A DNA stretch of 64,000 nucleotides, taken from positions 16,479,327 to 16,543,326 of the forward strand of contig ML677358.1 of the NCBI GenBank assembly GCA_007922305.1. The letters are read 5' to 3'. Below the pieces are notes generated by a model. It was not told the DNA's origin. It did no database searches and saw only the letters and a list, made by a program, of their open reading frames with translations. This document shows positions 34,611 through 46,821 of this stretch, one piece after another; position 1 is the first letter of the stretch; each line of letters starts with the position of its first letter. The DNA comes from Dermatemys mawii. Lineage: Eukaryota; Chordata; Testudines; Dermatemydidae. The position numbers and the translations under genes were made by a program.

Positions 34611-37366
34611 GTTTGGGGTATTATGTTATGCAAGGAGAGAGACGGTGGCTGAGAATCGGTGACCTTGGTCTCAGACCTGTATCTTACCTTTTTCTGGATG
34701 AATGCGGCTTTGTTCCAGAAGTTCATTGCAGTGGAAATTTCCCCAAAGCTTTCTTGCATTGGGGCGCTGTGCGGTGGCAACATGGCCGGCAGCTGAGTGT
34801 ACTTAAAACTTAAAACGAAGATAATTTTCTGTCATCTCTTTTCTGATCCTTTTTGACCTCCACTTGATGTGGCTCAGCAGCCATCACTGCAAGACCTCCC
34901 AGTGGCTTTGGGCACTTTTGGACTGGGTGATCTAATACAGTCAAATCCATTAGAAATGGAAAAGACCTGTTTAATGCAGTAGATCCTGTGCCCTGGGATT
35001 GACCATGGGGAGCAGGAGCTTAGCTTGGCAATGTCAGCAGTTTCTGTAGTTAGGTGAATTCCATTGATTTAGAAACATAAGGTCTGTTTTTCTTTCTTTA
35101 GCCTTTGAGTAGGTAAGCTTTGTGTGTTGAATGCCAGTACTGCTAACTTTGCATGTGCTTTGGGTTATGCACATTCAAGTCCCTGATTAGCACATCCCTG
35201 TAGTATTTGAATGAGGTGGCTGGTGTGATTGCTCTCCATAGCCGTTTGTGCCTGCGTACATTCCTAGCTTCCTGTCCTGCTGTGGTGGAGTGCTGGTAAT
35301 CGGTAGAGGTGGGAAGACTTACAGTGTGGGGAAACTTGGGTTGCAGTCAGTTTCCTGCTCCCCTGGGGTGGAAGTCATGGAGGGGGAATGTTTGTTCAGT
35401 TACCCTCCCAGTCAAATGCAGTGTTGTTGGCTGGCTCTGAAAAGAGTCCAGTGTAGGGATGGGCAGGATGCTGACTGTACACCTAGAGAAATTTGACCTC
35501 CTAATGGCATCTGTAGAAGGTGCTGGGGAGAGGTTGACCCTCATGCCAATTGTAGACTGTCTTCTCTGGGTTACTTTGGTTTGCCAGTCAGGTATCTTGG
35601 GGTTAAAGCATCAGACTTAACTTTGGGAGGGTTGGGGAAAGAGGCTTTGGAAGACGAGGTCTGGGTCAAGGGTACATTTGGAGCACGCTTTTTCCAGCTG
35701 AGCAGTGACTCTTACAGAGTCACTTCACAGTCCTCAGTGCTCTGGCAGAGGACCTGTGCAATGGAATAGTTTGTTTGCTAATAAACAGTCATGGAACCCC
35801 TTCTCCTTCCCAAGTGAGTGAAAAGACCCAGCAGATACTCCTCTGTCCTCCCCACCTACCCCCTTCCTAGTAGTAATAGAGTTTTTTGTGAACTCACTGT
35901 CTAGTACCTGTATGAATGTAATGTTTTTTAATACTAGATGCGTTAGGCTGTAATTTAATTGTTAATTAAAACTTGGAATGATTCTAAAAGGTTAGAAGGT
36001 GAGCATTGAGAACATGAGGGTTCTTGCTGTGCCCATTAAGCATGTTAAGAGACGACAAGGTTACAGAATTCTCCAAACCTGGAGGAGAAGAGGAATGGGT
36101 CGGGTTGTTGATGACAGGAGGTGGCTATTAGGTGGAGTTGGTTGTGATAGGATGTTGGAGAAGGAGTAGGTGAAGTTGCATGCTGTAAGAGGGGCAAAAG
36201 TTTGCTAGAGCTAGAAGCTACGGGGACGTTGGTAGGCCCTATGAGGATGTCATTCTATACAAAACTGGCTAGCTCACTGAAAAGATTTTGGGGGGAGGAA
36301 TCAACAGTCTTTACAAATTCACCTCATAGGGTTGCATTCTAACTGTAGTAAATGTGAAACCTGCTGGTCAATATTGCAGAAGGGTGATTAGTGATTACCA
36401 AACATAATGATTACACTATTCTGACTCACTATGCCTAAAGGTGAAAAGTGAAAACAGGTGATTCAGTGAAGTAACGACAGCTGATTTATAGTTTTTAAGT
36501 AAAATTCAAGATGTTAAGTAATGAAGTGAAGGGATTCATGCTCATCTCAAAGTGCAGAAAAATCAGCTGCTTCAGATTTTTCATGGTCAAATGGAACATT
36601 CACTATGGAATTGGAAGAACAGGAACATTGAATTTGTTCCTGCAAGCCAGACACTTTTTATATCACAGTGTTAGAAAGGAAGCCATGATTGTATCCTCAA
36701 GTCGCTATTCCAGGCCTTCCAGCTTGTCATAAAATCAGCTTAATTCAGAAGCAATGTCTGCTTGTCTTTGACTCCTCCAACAGGAAAAAGATAAAGTGTC
36801 GTAAAAGCTACTGAAAAATAAAGAGACAAACTTGATCAGAAAGTTGCAACTTTCTTCTTTTATGGTAACGTTGCCATCAGTGTAGCAGAAGATGAAGTTT
36901 TAAGAAGTGGCTGAAGCACTTTGAACCTGCCTGGAGCAATACATCCCGGAAAACTCAAGTTTTGTTCAAGCTACTGCAGGTGAAGAAATGGCAGAAAAAT
37001 TAAAGCAAAGAACCAAAAGGATGGGAAGAGAGTTGAACATGAGATATGACCTAGTAGTGGCCACCACCAATAACGGGGGGGGGGAACACATTCCTCCTTA
37101 AAGCTGTTCCTTTTATCTGAAAAGGAAATGGCAGAACATTGCGCATAAGTTGCCTTCTCTGCTAGAAAGGCAGAGAAGTTAGATCCAGGATTTCTTGGTC
37201 ATTTGCTCAAACAACAAAAATAATTTTTTTTACTTTTCACAGGTGCAGTCATTCTGAGCTGCTTAGGTGTGGGTGCCCTCCATGCTGTCTAAACCTTGAG
37301 AGAGAGAAATAATACATCAAAGTTCTTAAACCATGTTGTGAAAGTTCAAAAAATCCACCACTGGCC
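34611..37366. other. Intron 1, no gene seen
   Basis: No confident repeat or gene. Short reading frames show no known motif. A G10 run stands near 37,075. Confidence 0.5.
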
Positions 37367-38135
37367 CATGGCTGGTGCAAGGATATTTTGCATCCTAGGT
37401 GAAACTTCCACCTTGTGCTTCTCTTCCCCGCCATCCCCCCAGCAGCGCTTATTACAGACTTTCAAAAAGCTTTTAAAAATGTACCCTTCTTAGTCACATA
37501 TACTTCCTTTCTTCATTCTTTCATATCAAAATCTACTACATTTTATTCTACCTTTAGAATATCCAATTATTAATAAAATTTATAAAAATTAGAATGGTGG
37601 GTACTCCATCATACAACTGACAATATCAGTATGACAAATTTCAACAACCTACACACGCATATTGGTACATAAACATATACACTCAAATACTTAACATACA
37701 CATACAATTGACACAAAGTATTAACAAAATGATGCAGCAGGACTTGCCAGAGTCTTAGATCTGGAAGAGCTCAACAAAAATAGTTAGCCTCAGTCGAGTT
37801 AGCCTCCAAAAACTAGTAGACTTAGCATTATAAACCGCCTGTCAGTACGGGTAATGGCTGTGTACGACGAGAAAAATGACGTCATTGCCACTTGGTACTG
37901 TAGTGAAGCAGTATGCTTGTGCCCGCAATGCAGAGCTGGCGTAGGCTATATCCGTAATGTACAAGAGAATGACAAGTTATAACGCATGTTCAACGACGTT
38001 TCTCTTTTTTCTTTATTCATTTGTTTTCCAGCAAGAATGTAAAAAAAAAAAATTGGGGGGCACCACTTTTTGGTGTCCCCAAATCTTGGCACCCTAGGCG
38101 GCTGCCTAGTTCACCTAGTGGTTACACCAACCCTG
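37367..38135. mobile_element. hAT-like element, 769 bp, 7/8 TSD
   Basis: The left end catggctggtgcaaggatat and the right end ggttacaccaaccctg are imperfect inverted repeats (cagggttggtgtaacc when reversed). Flanks cactggcc (37,359-37,366) and cattggcc (38,136-38,143) match in 7 of 8 positions. Subterminal blocks gcatcctaggtgaaact and ggcaccctaggcggctg are also inverted relatives. The centre is AT-rich and non-coding, with an A12 run near 38,041. Confidence 0.87.
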
Positions 38136-38143
38136 CATTGGCC

Positions 38144-40119
38144 TCACGTTTGGTTGTGTGAAAAGAGGATTGATGCGCCAGGTTCCCAACAACTTTTGCA
38201 GTCACGCAGGGGAAGATTGTGTTTTCCATTTGCATCAAAGTGCAATACTTGTGTTGATATTTGCACTGATGGCGAGAAGGAACTTGATGCAAACATGGCC
38301 CATATTTTAAGTAAGGGACTAAATTTACAAAAGCAATTTGAAGGTGGTTTCAAAGGGACTTGACAGAGTATAGGCTGATAACCCTGCAGTTGAAGTCTCA
38401 GTGGAAATCTGGCTTGATCTAATTAACAACAACAGAATGGGAACCACACAAGGATAAAATGGAGAGAGTATTCCGTGAGACTACAAAACTTGGTTTAAAG
38501 CTGAACCAGAAATCGCACGCAAGAGGGAGGAGTATCTGAGGCTTTGCCTCGACCTGAAACTTAGGTTGACTTTGCTACGTTGCTTCACACCCCTGCGAAA
38601 CACCACTGAGCTGACCCAAGCCCTGGTATAGATGCTTGCTAGGCCAATGGAAGATTTTCTTGCCTCTTGGAGTTGTGTTGATTGAGATTTACTACAGCAA
38701 TGGAAAATCACCTTCTGTTGTTGTAGCGAGTGTCTATGATGCTACATTGGCACAGCTGCAGTGCTCTTGTTTTTACTGATACCCCAAATGCTACAAGAAC
38801 AAATGGTGGTTGTAGATGGTTACTTGGTTGCCTGGCGTGTCCAAAAGCTGGCTTTCCCACCCAACCCTGCAGTTATGTTTGCGAAGGTGGTCTTTTTCAC
38901 GGGTAGTGAAATGAGCTCTGCTGTGTTCAGCTCCTGGGCAGAGTGCTAACTCTTTCTCTACTAGGGATGTTTGGAAACATGATCTGATGCTAGCAGTAAT
39001 CGTGGGTCAAACAGACCACGCTAGGCCATGAGATGATCCTCGTACTTTGGTTTTGAGTAATTGGCTGTACTTATGAACAGACCTTAACTCTATTTGGATG
39101 CTGGAAATCTAGCCACGGGGATTTGAGATTGGAAGATTTCCTTCCACCGAGCCCCATTTTTTCTCCTCCTAGTTTTCTGTCTATCTCCTCCTTCGCAAGC
39201 CTTCCTTTGACATCAGAGAGTGGGATAAATCTCCAATGTTTCAGCCACTGTTGCCCGAAAACCACTGGATTGGTCTTAAATTGTCCCTTTTTATTGGGAA
39301 TTTCTGTGGAGGCATCAAAATTTTGTTGCCTTTTTAATATGTAGTAGTGCACCCAGTGTGGCGCTTTTTTTTGAGGCAGTGTTATTCCCCCTTAGGCCTC
39401 TATCTCCCCATCTTCCATCTAGGGCCGGCCTCCTGCTGACCACCTGGATGGCTGCATGTTTCCAACAGTATCACTTCAGGCTTATTGGCAATTAAAGGAC
39501 TGAGGCAGGGAGCCGGGCCACCAGCTGCTTCATGGAAATGATAATCGGACGGTACTTTTCTCTTGTTCTTTCCTCTAAGCTGCCTTATACTTTCCCTGCA
39601 GCTTTTCAGCTCCTCTCTTGATAGGGGGCACTCTGTCTCTGTGGTATGAGCAGCAGGGTTTTACGGCTTATCCAGTTTGCCAGGTCTTAACCCCTCCCCC
39701 ATTCCAGGGCCAATAACTGTGGGAACATCCAGTGTCAGTATTCTCCAGTACAAGAACTTATAAATGTCTGGGAGGAAAAGCAGCCGTGATCATACCGTTA
39801 CTTGGGCATGTGCTGGAATTGCAGGGTTATGTGTTTGGAGTCACCTTTTATTTTTTGTCCGATGGAATCAACGCAGCCCCTAGAATGCAGTGGAAAAACC
39901 TTTTGTCTTTGCTTTGCCTTTTTCTCATTAAGGCTTTTATAATTCACTTCTCTGAAGCTTGAGGGGCATAGTGCACTGTGGGTAAACACCTTTTATACTG
40001 CTTGACAGAATTGCAACTAGCCTCATTAACAAGTGGTCCTAAGTAAACATCCACCCCTTCATAGTGGTTTCCCCTCCTGGAGTGGCTTTGAGAGGATCAC
40101 CAGCAGGGGCAGTAAGGGC
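38144..40119. other. Intron 1, no gene seen
   Basis: A 97-codon frame at 38,070-38,363 overlaps the end of the preceding transposon and has no known motif. No other repeat recognised. Confidence 0.5.
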
Positions 40120-40212
40120 TAGGCTGACCAGACAGCAAATGTGAAAAATCGGGGTGGGGTAATAGGAGCCTATATAAGAGAGACCCTAAAATCCAGACAT
40201 CTGGTCGCCCTA
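40120..40212. mobile_element. hAT-like MITE of the GACCAGACAG family, 93 bp
   Basis: The left end taggctgaccagacagc and the right end catctggtcgcccta are inverted; the middle reads aaatgtgaaaaatcggggtg and aataggagcctatataagag. Flanks gtaagggc (40,112-40,119) and gtaagggt (40,213-40,220) match in 7 of 8. Shorter than its relatives by an internal deletion. Confidence 0.9.
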
Positions 40213-40220
40213 GTAAGGGT

Positions 40221-41237
40221 TTTGTCTCTGCTTAAAAGTTGATTCAGATTAAGGTGGTGGCTGAGTTTAAAGAACAGTAGCTATTATTGAATCATTCCAT
40301 ATGTGGACTCTCTAGCTTCACCCACTGGGATTCCAGAATAACAGAATTCTGCAATAAGACTGTCCTCAGGTAGAGTTGTTCCTGAATAACTCCATATGTA
40401 GATCACGCCTCCATTTCAGAGGTGAGACCTCCCTTGCCTAGACATCTACTCCTGTTTAAATGTCTGCCATTCATTTGAGTACCTCAGCTGTTCTTGGCTC
40501 TTGGGAGGTGGACTCAAGAAAAGAAGTTGCTGAGGAATGCAGGACTGACACCCCAAGGTCCTTTCTAGGATTTGATCCGTTTCTCCTACTCCTGCATTGT
40601 CCATAGCAAATCAGTAATGGTACCTGTGAGCTGGCATAGACTCTTCTAATGGCATGAATGACCATGTTGGCTTTGAACGTGGGGCTGATAATGTCAGAAT
40701 TTGCATGTATGGGAGTTAATCCTCCTTTCGAGGAGGCCAGGAAATGAGTGGGGGATCCAGCGTTCCCCTGCAAGCTCTGACAGACTATGAGGAAGAAAAG
40801 GAGAGGGATTTGGGAGCAGCTGGGAAGCTTGTGTGGTTTTAACTCTAGTGCACACACTGCCTTCACTACTGCAGCCTTGGTGTCCAAACCAAGATGGCGG
40901 CCCTGCCGTGACTGAGCAGAGGCCTGAGGCTCTTTATTCAGGCTGCTTTTCACCTTAGGGCCATAATCTGAATTTCAACTGCCAGCTAAGGGTCAAATGT
41001 ACTCTCTTTAACATCTGCTGAAAATTTTAAAATGCTTTGAAGGTCCTTCCCCTCTTTCCCCCCGCCCAACTCCTCAAAATTAGGGGTGAATTGAATGGAA
41101 TCTTGCATTTCTTATCGGCCCTGAATTGTGGGTGGTGGTTTAGATACCAACTGCATGGGCATATAGCGAGGACAAATTAGCTGGTATTTGTGTGGTGGTG
41201 TGAGGATGTAAAGTGTGTAAATGCAATGTACTTAAAC
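40221..41237. other. Intron 1, no gene seen
   Basis: A 160-codon open frame on the minus strand (40,953-40,471) has no recognisable domain and is taken as chance. No repeat recognised. Confidence 0.5.
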
Positions 41238-41515
41238 CAGGGGTTGGCAGCCTTTCAGAAGTGGTGTGCTGAGTCTTCATTTATTCACTCTAATATAAGG
41301 TTTTGCGTGACAGTGATACGTTTTAACATAGGTCTCTTTCTATAAGTCTATAATATAGAACTGAACTATGGTTGTATGTAAAGTAAATAAAGTTTTTAAA
41401 ATTTTTAAGAAGCTTGATTTAAAATTAAATTAAAATGCAGAGCTCCCCGGACTGGGGAGTAGGACCCAGGCAGTCCGAGTGCCACTGAAAATCAGCTCAT
41501 GTGCCGCCTTTGACA
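41238..41515. mobile_element. hAT MITE (copy C of three), 3' end missing
   Basis: Starts caggggttggcagcctttc and follows the same internal order as the copies at 21,521 and 32,692 (gtgctgagtcttcatttatt, aagtaaataaagttttt, gaaaatcagctcatgtgcc), but breaks off after gccgcctttgaca. The right terminal repeat is not recognisable, so it was truncated by deletion after insertion. Confidence 0.9.
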
Positions 41516-44500
41516 GCTGACACTTGAAATATGTGTGGGTCTCTGTTGCACTCTTGTGTGAGGCAGGGACCTTACTGCTAGGCCACCTGCGTGAGGTGTT
41601 GCTGTGCTGATGATTTGGCAGGCACCAGGTACCAGCAGGCGTTTGTGCCTTCTGGTGGGGATAAGGTGTGTTAAGATTTTTCCGTCCTATGAGGTGGAAG
41701 GTAACCGTGAGTCTGGGAGCCGATGCAGTGTACAGAACTAGCCTGTCTCTTCCCGTAGCTTAGTTTGTGGCAATGCTGATCAGGTTGACGGTTACAATCG
41801 TGGATTGCAGTAATAACGAGTCGGTGTGTTCCTCTTGCATCAGGCCTAATGAGCTTCTCTTCAGCCACTCCCATCCCCCATTTTTTTCTTCAGAGAAGTG
41901 GCATCTGTTTGAGAGAGAACATGGATTCCAGGCAGAAGGGAAGGAGGAGGCCAGACCCCAGGTGAATCAGGCCCATTGTGCCACTTTACATTATTTTATT
42001 TTTTTTTGCTATAGCTCCCACCGTTCTGCTAATGTGGGTAGAAAGCAGACATGAAACAAGGGTGTCTGAATTTGGCACCAAGGTGCCCATGGAGGATGGT
42101 GACTGTTCTGAACAAGCCTGATGGGCAGTAAGGAGGGGAGTAATACACACAGAATATGTCCATCTTTTGTAACACAGGGTTTCCGTTTGGGTGTCCTTCT
42201 GGACTTGTTGGCTTCTCTGAGGGTCGGAGACCAGCGCTGGCAAAGGGCCTTTTTGACTCCATTTATTTTGTTTTCAGTGCTCTGTTGACCTAGGCTCTCA
42301 TAAAAGCTCTATTTTTTTAATAAAGGCAAAAACCAAAACCTGCAGACAACAAATGGGGATCCGTGCCCTCCCCTTTCCCCCACCACACACTAAACTGTGA
42401 AGATCTTCCCAGATTGCTCAAGTTTTATAGCACTCCAGTCAGCCCCAGAGCTGAACCTCTGGAGCTGGCCACTGGAGGTGGGGCCAGTTTTGGTGCTGTG
42501 TACAAATATTTATGGTGACAAGATGCGTGTGTACACGCATGCCCACATATTTATACATCAGTCTTCTGAATGATGTATAGTGCCCTCCCTGAGCGCTTGC
42601 TAATTACAGTGCTGGCTTTCCATCACTGATAAATCCCTCGTTTATGAACACTCTTACCATAGGGGCAAGCACATAGATAACTCCATTTGTTGGTGAGGTC
42701 GAACAGGGTAGGATATTTGTTTGCTTGGCATCTTTGAATGCCCACTTTGGCAAAGCTGTTGCTACTAAAAAGGCATCCTTGGTGCCTGCAATTATGTAAT
42801 TTTTTTCTTTTTGAAAGTCAGCCCTTGGGCTCTTGTTTAGAGCTTCTGGTTTTGGACCCTAGCTGAAAAATCCAGTGCAGGTGCAGAGGAAGGCGAAGGA
42901 AGTGCGAGGCTGAAATTTCCTGGTGCTTCCTCACTTTGCCGGTGTCAGGATGTTGTCCACCCACTGCTTGATGATTGTCCTGGAATGATATGGTGTGGCA
43001 CAAGTGTGGTGATCAGGATTGTGGACCTCTAATTGTACTGAGGAAAAAATGGTGGGCAGGGAGCTGTCTAGGTCAAACATCTTGGCAAGGTCTAGCAGTG
43101 TCAGATGGATGTGAAAACCTGGAGTTGTCTCTGCATTATTTATTATTGTTTTTTGTGCTGTGTGGTTTTTAATCTACCTTGCCTATACTGGGAGGTGGGC
43201 TGACAAGGGAAAATCTAACTCTCCCAGAAACCCTGATTTGGAAATCTGCTAAGCATGCTCCTTGGAGAGCAACCTCTGTCTCTCTTTGACTTAGCAGCCA
43301 TCTGTGTTTGTCCTTGCCTCCCCTTGTGGCAAGTGTGGAAAAAGAAAGGGTTGCCTGATTTAGACTCCTCTGGGTGCATGAGGTGCTGTTCCTAATTGGC
43401 AGGCTAATTTCTAATCTTGCCAGTTGTGCTTGAAGGAAGGAGCTGGGGAAGGTGCATCCCAGAGGGAGGTCCTGCCAGGCAGCCTTTGGATTCCCATGCC
43501 TCGGGATGGCAGATGTCCTCGAAGCAGGTTGCTATTCAGCTTTGCAAATAAACAAGTGCAGTTGACTAATAGTTCTGTGGCTGTTTCTACTGTGGGCAGG
43601 AGGGAGATGCTGCCTTATGTGTTCAAAGTCTAGCTCTTATCTCTGGGAAGCTGAGTTCGTCTACCTTTTAGTCACGGGGGAAGGAGTTTGGTGTTCTCAG
43701 CTGCCCTACAGATAAATGGCTGCAAATCGAAGGATATTGAGAACTGGAGAATGAGAAGGCACTGTTGTATGGATGTCATTGCTCCTGCAGAATTCTGTCA
43801 GGGCAGATGTGAGACATCTGCCTTTGGCCATTGCAGAGAGCCCATATTTTGAAGGGGCATAAATTGTTTGAACAGTTCCTGCCACCCGCCTGCTCAGCCA
43901 GCCATACAGCAGATCAGATTTAAAATTGAACGTCTTAAACAACGACCAATATGGCCGATTTCTAGCAGGACCGTCTTAACTTCCTTTCCAAGTGTAGAGG
44001 TGGGGCTATGTGGGGAAATCGCTGCAAAAAAAGCACAACTTTTCACATCCTCTGAACAATGGTGACTTGGGTTGTAAATGGCAGTGGTGGCTTACTTAGT
44101 TTCTTGCTGGTGCCAGTTCAGTCCTCCAACATCTTGTTCAGGAGTTAGGTTTACATGTAACTTAGGTGTTCAACTGTGCACCTCATTGGATTGCAGGTAT
44201 GAATTGGGGAATTGGGCGCAAGGACAGTTCTGGTCCTTTATACTCGCAATTATCAGGTTTGCATGAGCACTGTTAGTAATTGTGCGTGCATGTTTCATGT
44301 GCATTTTGCACTTCAGTGGTTTTAAAACACTGTCCCCCGGATGTCATTTGGTCAGGGAAGGGCAAGGTGCCTCCCTTGATCCTGGATTTGTCAGTGTACA
44401 GCAATGTGTGTTTGTTAAAGTCAACCAAAAACCATAAACAAATAGTAACACCAAGCAGAGCTTTCTGTTGCTCTGGGTGGTACCTACAAAGAGGGAATGA

Positions 44501-46070
44501 ATGGTGCTGCTTAAATCGTTCTGTCATTCTACTTAGTGGGTCAGTCTGTCCTGTCCCTTTCTCTGTCAAGGGTTTCAGTCTACCTTGGGCTGGCAGAGGG
44601 CTGTATTTTAAAGAAACTGAGTCTAAAACTGAAGTCAAATTTATTGCTTAAACCTAGGAGGTATTGGTGGCAGTCTGGGGGTTTCTACACACTGTGGGCT
44701 TTGGGGGCATGTCTGGTCTTTTGCCACGAGTGTGTTTTCATATACACCTGCTAGAAATTTGAGATTTGGACCCAGTGGTTTCCTGCCCATCCTTATCCCC
44801 AGTGCTGAAGTCCCCTCATGCCCAGTCTGGAATATGAGTGTTTCCCCCAGGAATCTCCTTTGGCTCTACCTCATTGAGCAGTGAGAACTCAGCTGAGGGA
44901 CCAACATGCAGCTGCCCACTTGGATGAGGAACCTGCAGGGCAATCCTCTGAAATCCCATGCAGGCTTTGACACTAGTGTGCCATGTGCCAGTGATCCAGC
45001 AGCAGCTGTGGTTGCCAAGGCCTGGAGTCCCCAGCTGGTGTGTGAAGGAATTAATCGCAGGCACCTATATGGCCTGGGTCCTGCACTCCAGTGCAGACGG
45101 ACTGGGCTGGCATTGCCCTGACCTGCTACAAGGGGGGGGTTTATTAAACTGCCCCAGCTGGGCTGATGGCCTCCGCCAAGCGAAGAAATGGAGTGTACTT
45201 CTCTCCATTGGAACCTGTTTCCCAGGTAATGGGTGCTTTTGTTCACCTGTGGGAGCCTGACCTTTGTGCTCTAAATGCTGCAGCAAGGTGAGCTGTAGAA
45301 GACTGTAGGTAAATCCGTAGTATGTTTCTTCACTCCCTTAACCCCGGTGAGCTCAAAGACCTGCGGAGGATCGCAGATTCTCCCCCAAGCTCTGTGTGGC
45401 TGCAGACTGGCCCGGGAGGCTGTTTCTTTCCAGAGATGCTGCTCTCACTGAATCAGCCCATCCTGTGACCCTAACGCCATGTAAAGGCAGGGGGGTTTTT
45501 GCGTGAGAGTGACTTCCTCCTGCTGTGTGCAGTGGGGTGGCATCTCTTCCGTGCGCTTGAACTTGGGGGACCTTCAGGGCGTGCTCCTAGGATAGAAAAC
45601 TCAAACCTGTTTGGTACGTTCTTGCTGTCTTGCAGATGGGCTGGGGACAAGTCAGAGTGTCGGCCCTTTTCAGGGATAAGAGCCCAGCTGAAGTAAGTGT
45701 GTGGGTGTCCTGGGAGAATCTTGACTTGAAGTCCCCCCACCCATATTATTTTGAACTACTTAAGGAGAGTGTGAAAGGGCCCTTACTTTACAACATGCCA
45801 TTTTTTTATTTTTTTTTTTTGGTAGCTATGTGTTTAGCCACAGCCTCCAGCTTTTTCAGACAGGGATCCAGGCCGCCTCTCTTAGGGAAAAGTTATCGAT
45901 TTACCTGTTCCTTTGCAAAAAAGGAAACTTTTTTTTCTGTCCTGCCCTTCAAAGTCATTAAGAGTCTTCGTGTGTGAAGAGGGATTTTTTTGGTCTGTGG
46001 CTGAAGAGAGCCTGGGTATTTGTGTGGGGGAGGGGAAGAAGGGATTGGGTGACCTGGTTGTCTCAAGTGG
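41516..46070. other. Intron 1, no gene seen
   Basis: About 4.5 kb with no confident repeat. Frames on opposite strands at 44,273-44,651 cover the same bases (121 and 123 codons) and carry no known motif. T-rich tracts occur near 41,996 and 45,807. Confidence 0.45.
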
Positions 46071-46078
46071 CCTTAGCA

Positions 46079-46813
46079 CAGGGGTGGGCCAACTATGGCC
46101 CGTGGGCCCATCCTGCCCAGCCCCTGAGCTCTTGGCTAGGGAAGCTAGCCCCCTCCCTCCCCCTCAGCGTGCTGTGCAGGCAGCGCTCTGGCCTGTAGCT
46201 CCTCCTGGGCAGCACTGCAGTGTCGTGTCTGGCTCTGGCGGGGCCTTAGCTCCTGGCACTCTGAGTGGCATGGTATGGGTGACGAGGCTGAGAGCTACTG
46301 CGGGGCAGCATGTCTAGCTCCAGCAGGCCACGCAGAGCTAGACAAGCTGCTCTGAGCGGTGTGGTAAGGGGGGCAGGGGGTTGGATAAGGGGCAGGGAGT
46401 CCCAGGGGGCAGTCAGGGACAGGGGGCGGTTGCATGGTGCAGAGGTTCTGGTTGGGCAGTCAGGATGGGGACGGGGGGGGGGGGGGTGGGGGGTTGGATA
46501 GGATGTGGAAGTCCTGGGAGTCTGTCGGGGCAGGGGTGTGGATAGGAGTCGGGGCAGTCAGGGGACAGGGAGAAGGGGGAGTTGAGTGGGGGTGGTTAGG
46601 GGACAAGGCGCAGGGGGGCTTAGGGAGTGGGGTTCCAGGGGGAGTGGGTAGGGGCAGAGGACAAGGATCGGGGGGGGGCTGGATGGATTGGGAGTTCTGA
46701 GGGGGCAGTCAGGGGGCAGGGACAGGCTGGGGAGGCACAGCCTTCCCTACCTGGTCCTCTACAATTTTGCAACCTCGATGTGGCCCTCTGGCCAAAAAGT
46801 TTGCCCACCCCTG
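46079..46813. mobile_element. hAT-like element, 735 bp, G-rich, perfect 8-bp TSD
   Basis: The left end caggggtgggccaactatgg and the right end aagtttgcccacccctg are inverted repeats. The octamer ccttagca flanks both sides (46,071-46,078 and 46,814-46,821). The middle is strongly G-rich on this strand with repeated ggggcag and gttggat units and a G14 run (46,473-46,486). A relative in opposite orientation lies at 49,652-50,329. Open frames inside it are products of skewed composition. Confidence 0.94.
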
Positions 46814-46821
46814 CCTTAGCA

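Noticed and set aside
46310..46700. Gly/Trp-rich plus-strand frames
   Set aside because: They lie inside the G-rich hAT-like element at 46,079-46,813 and are products of the same repeat units on the other strand.
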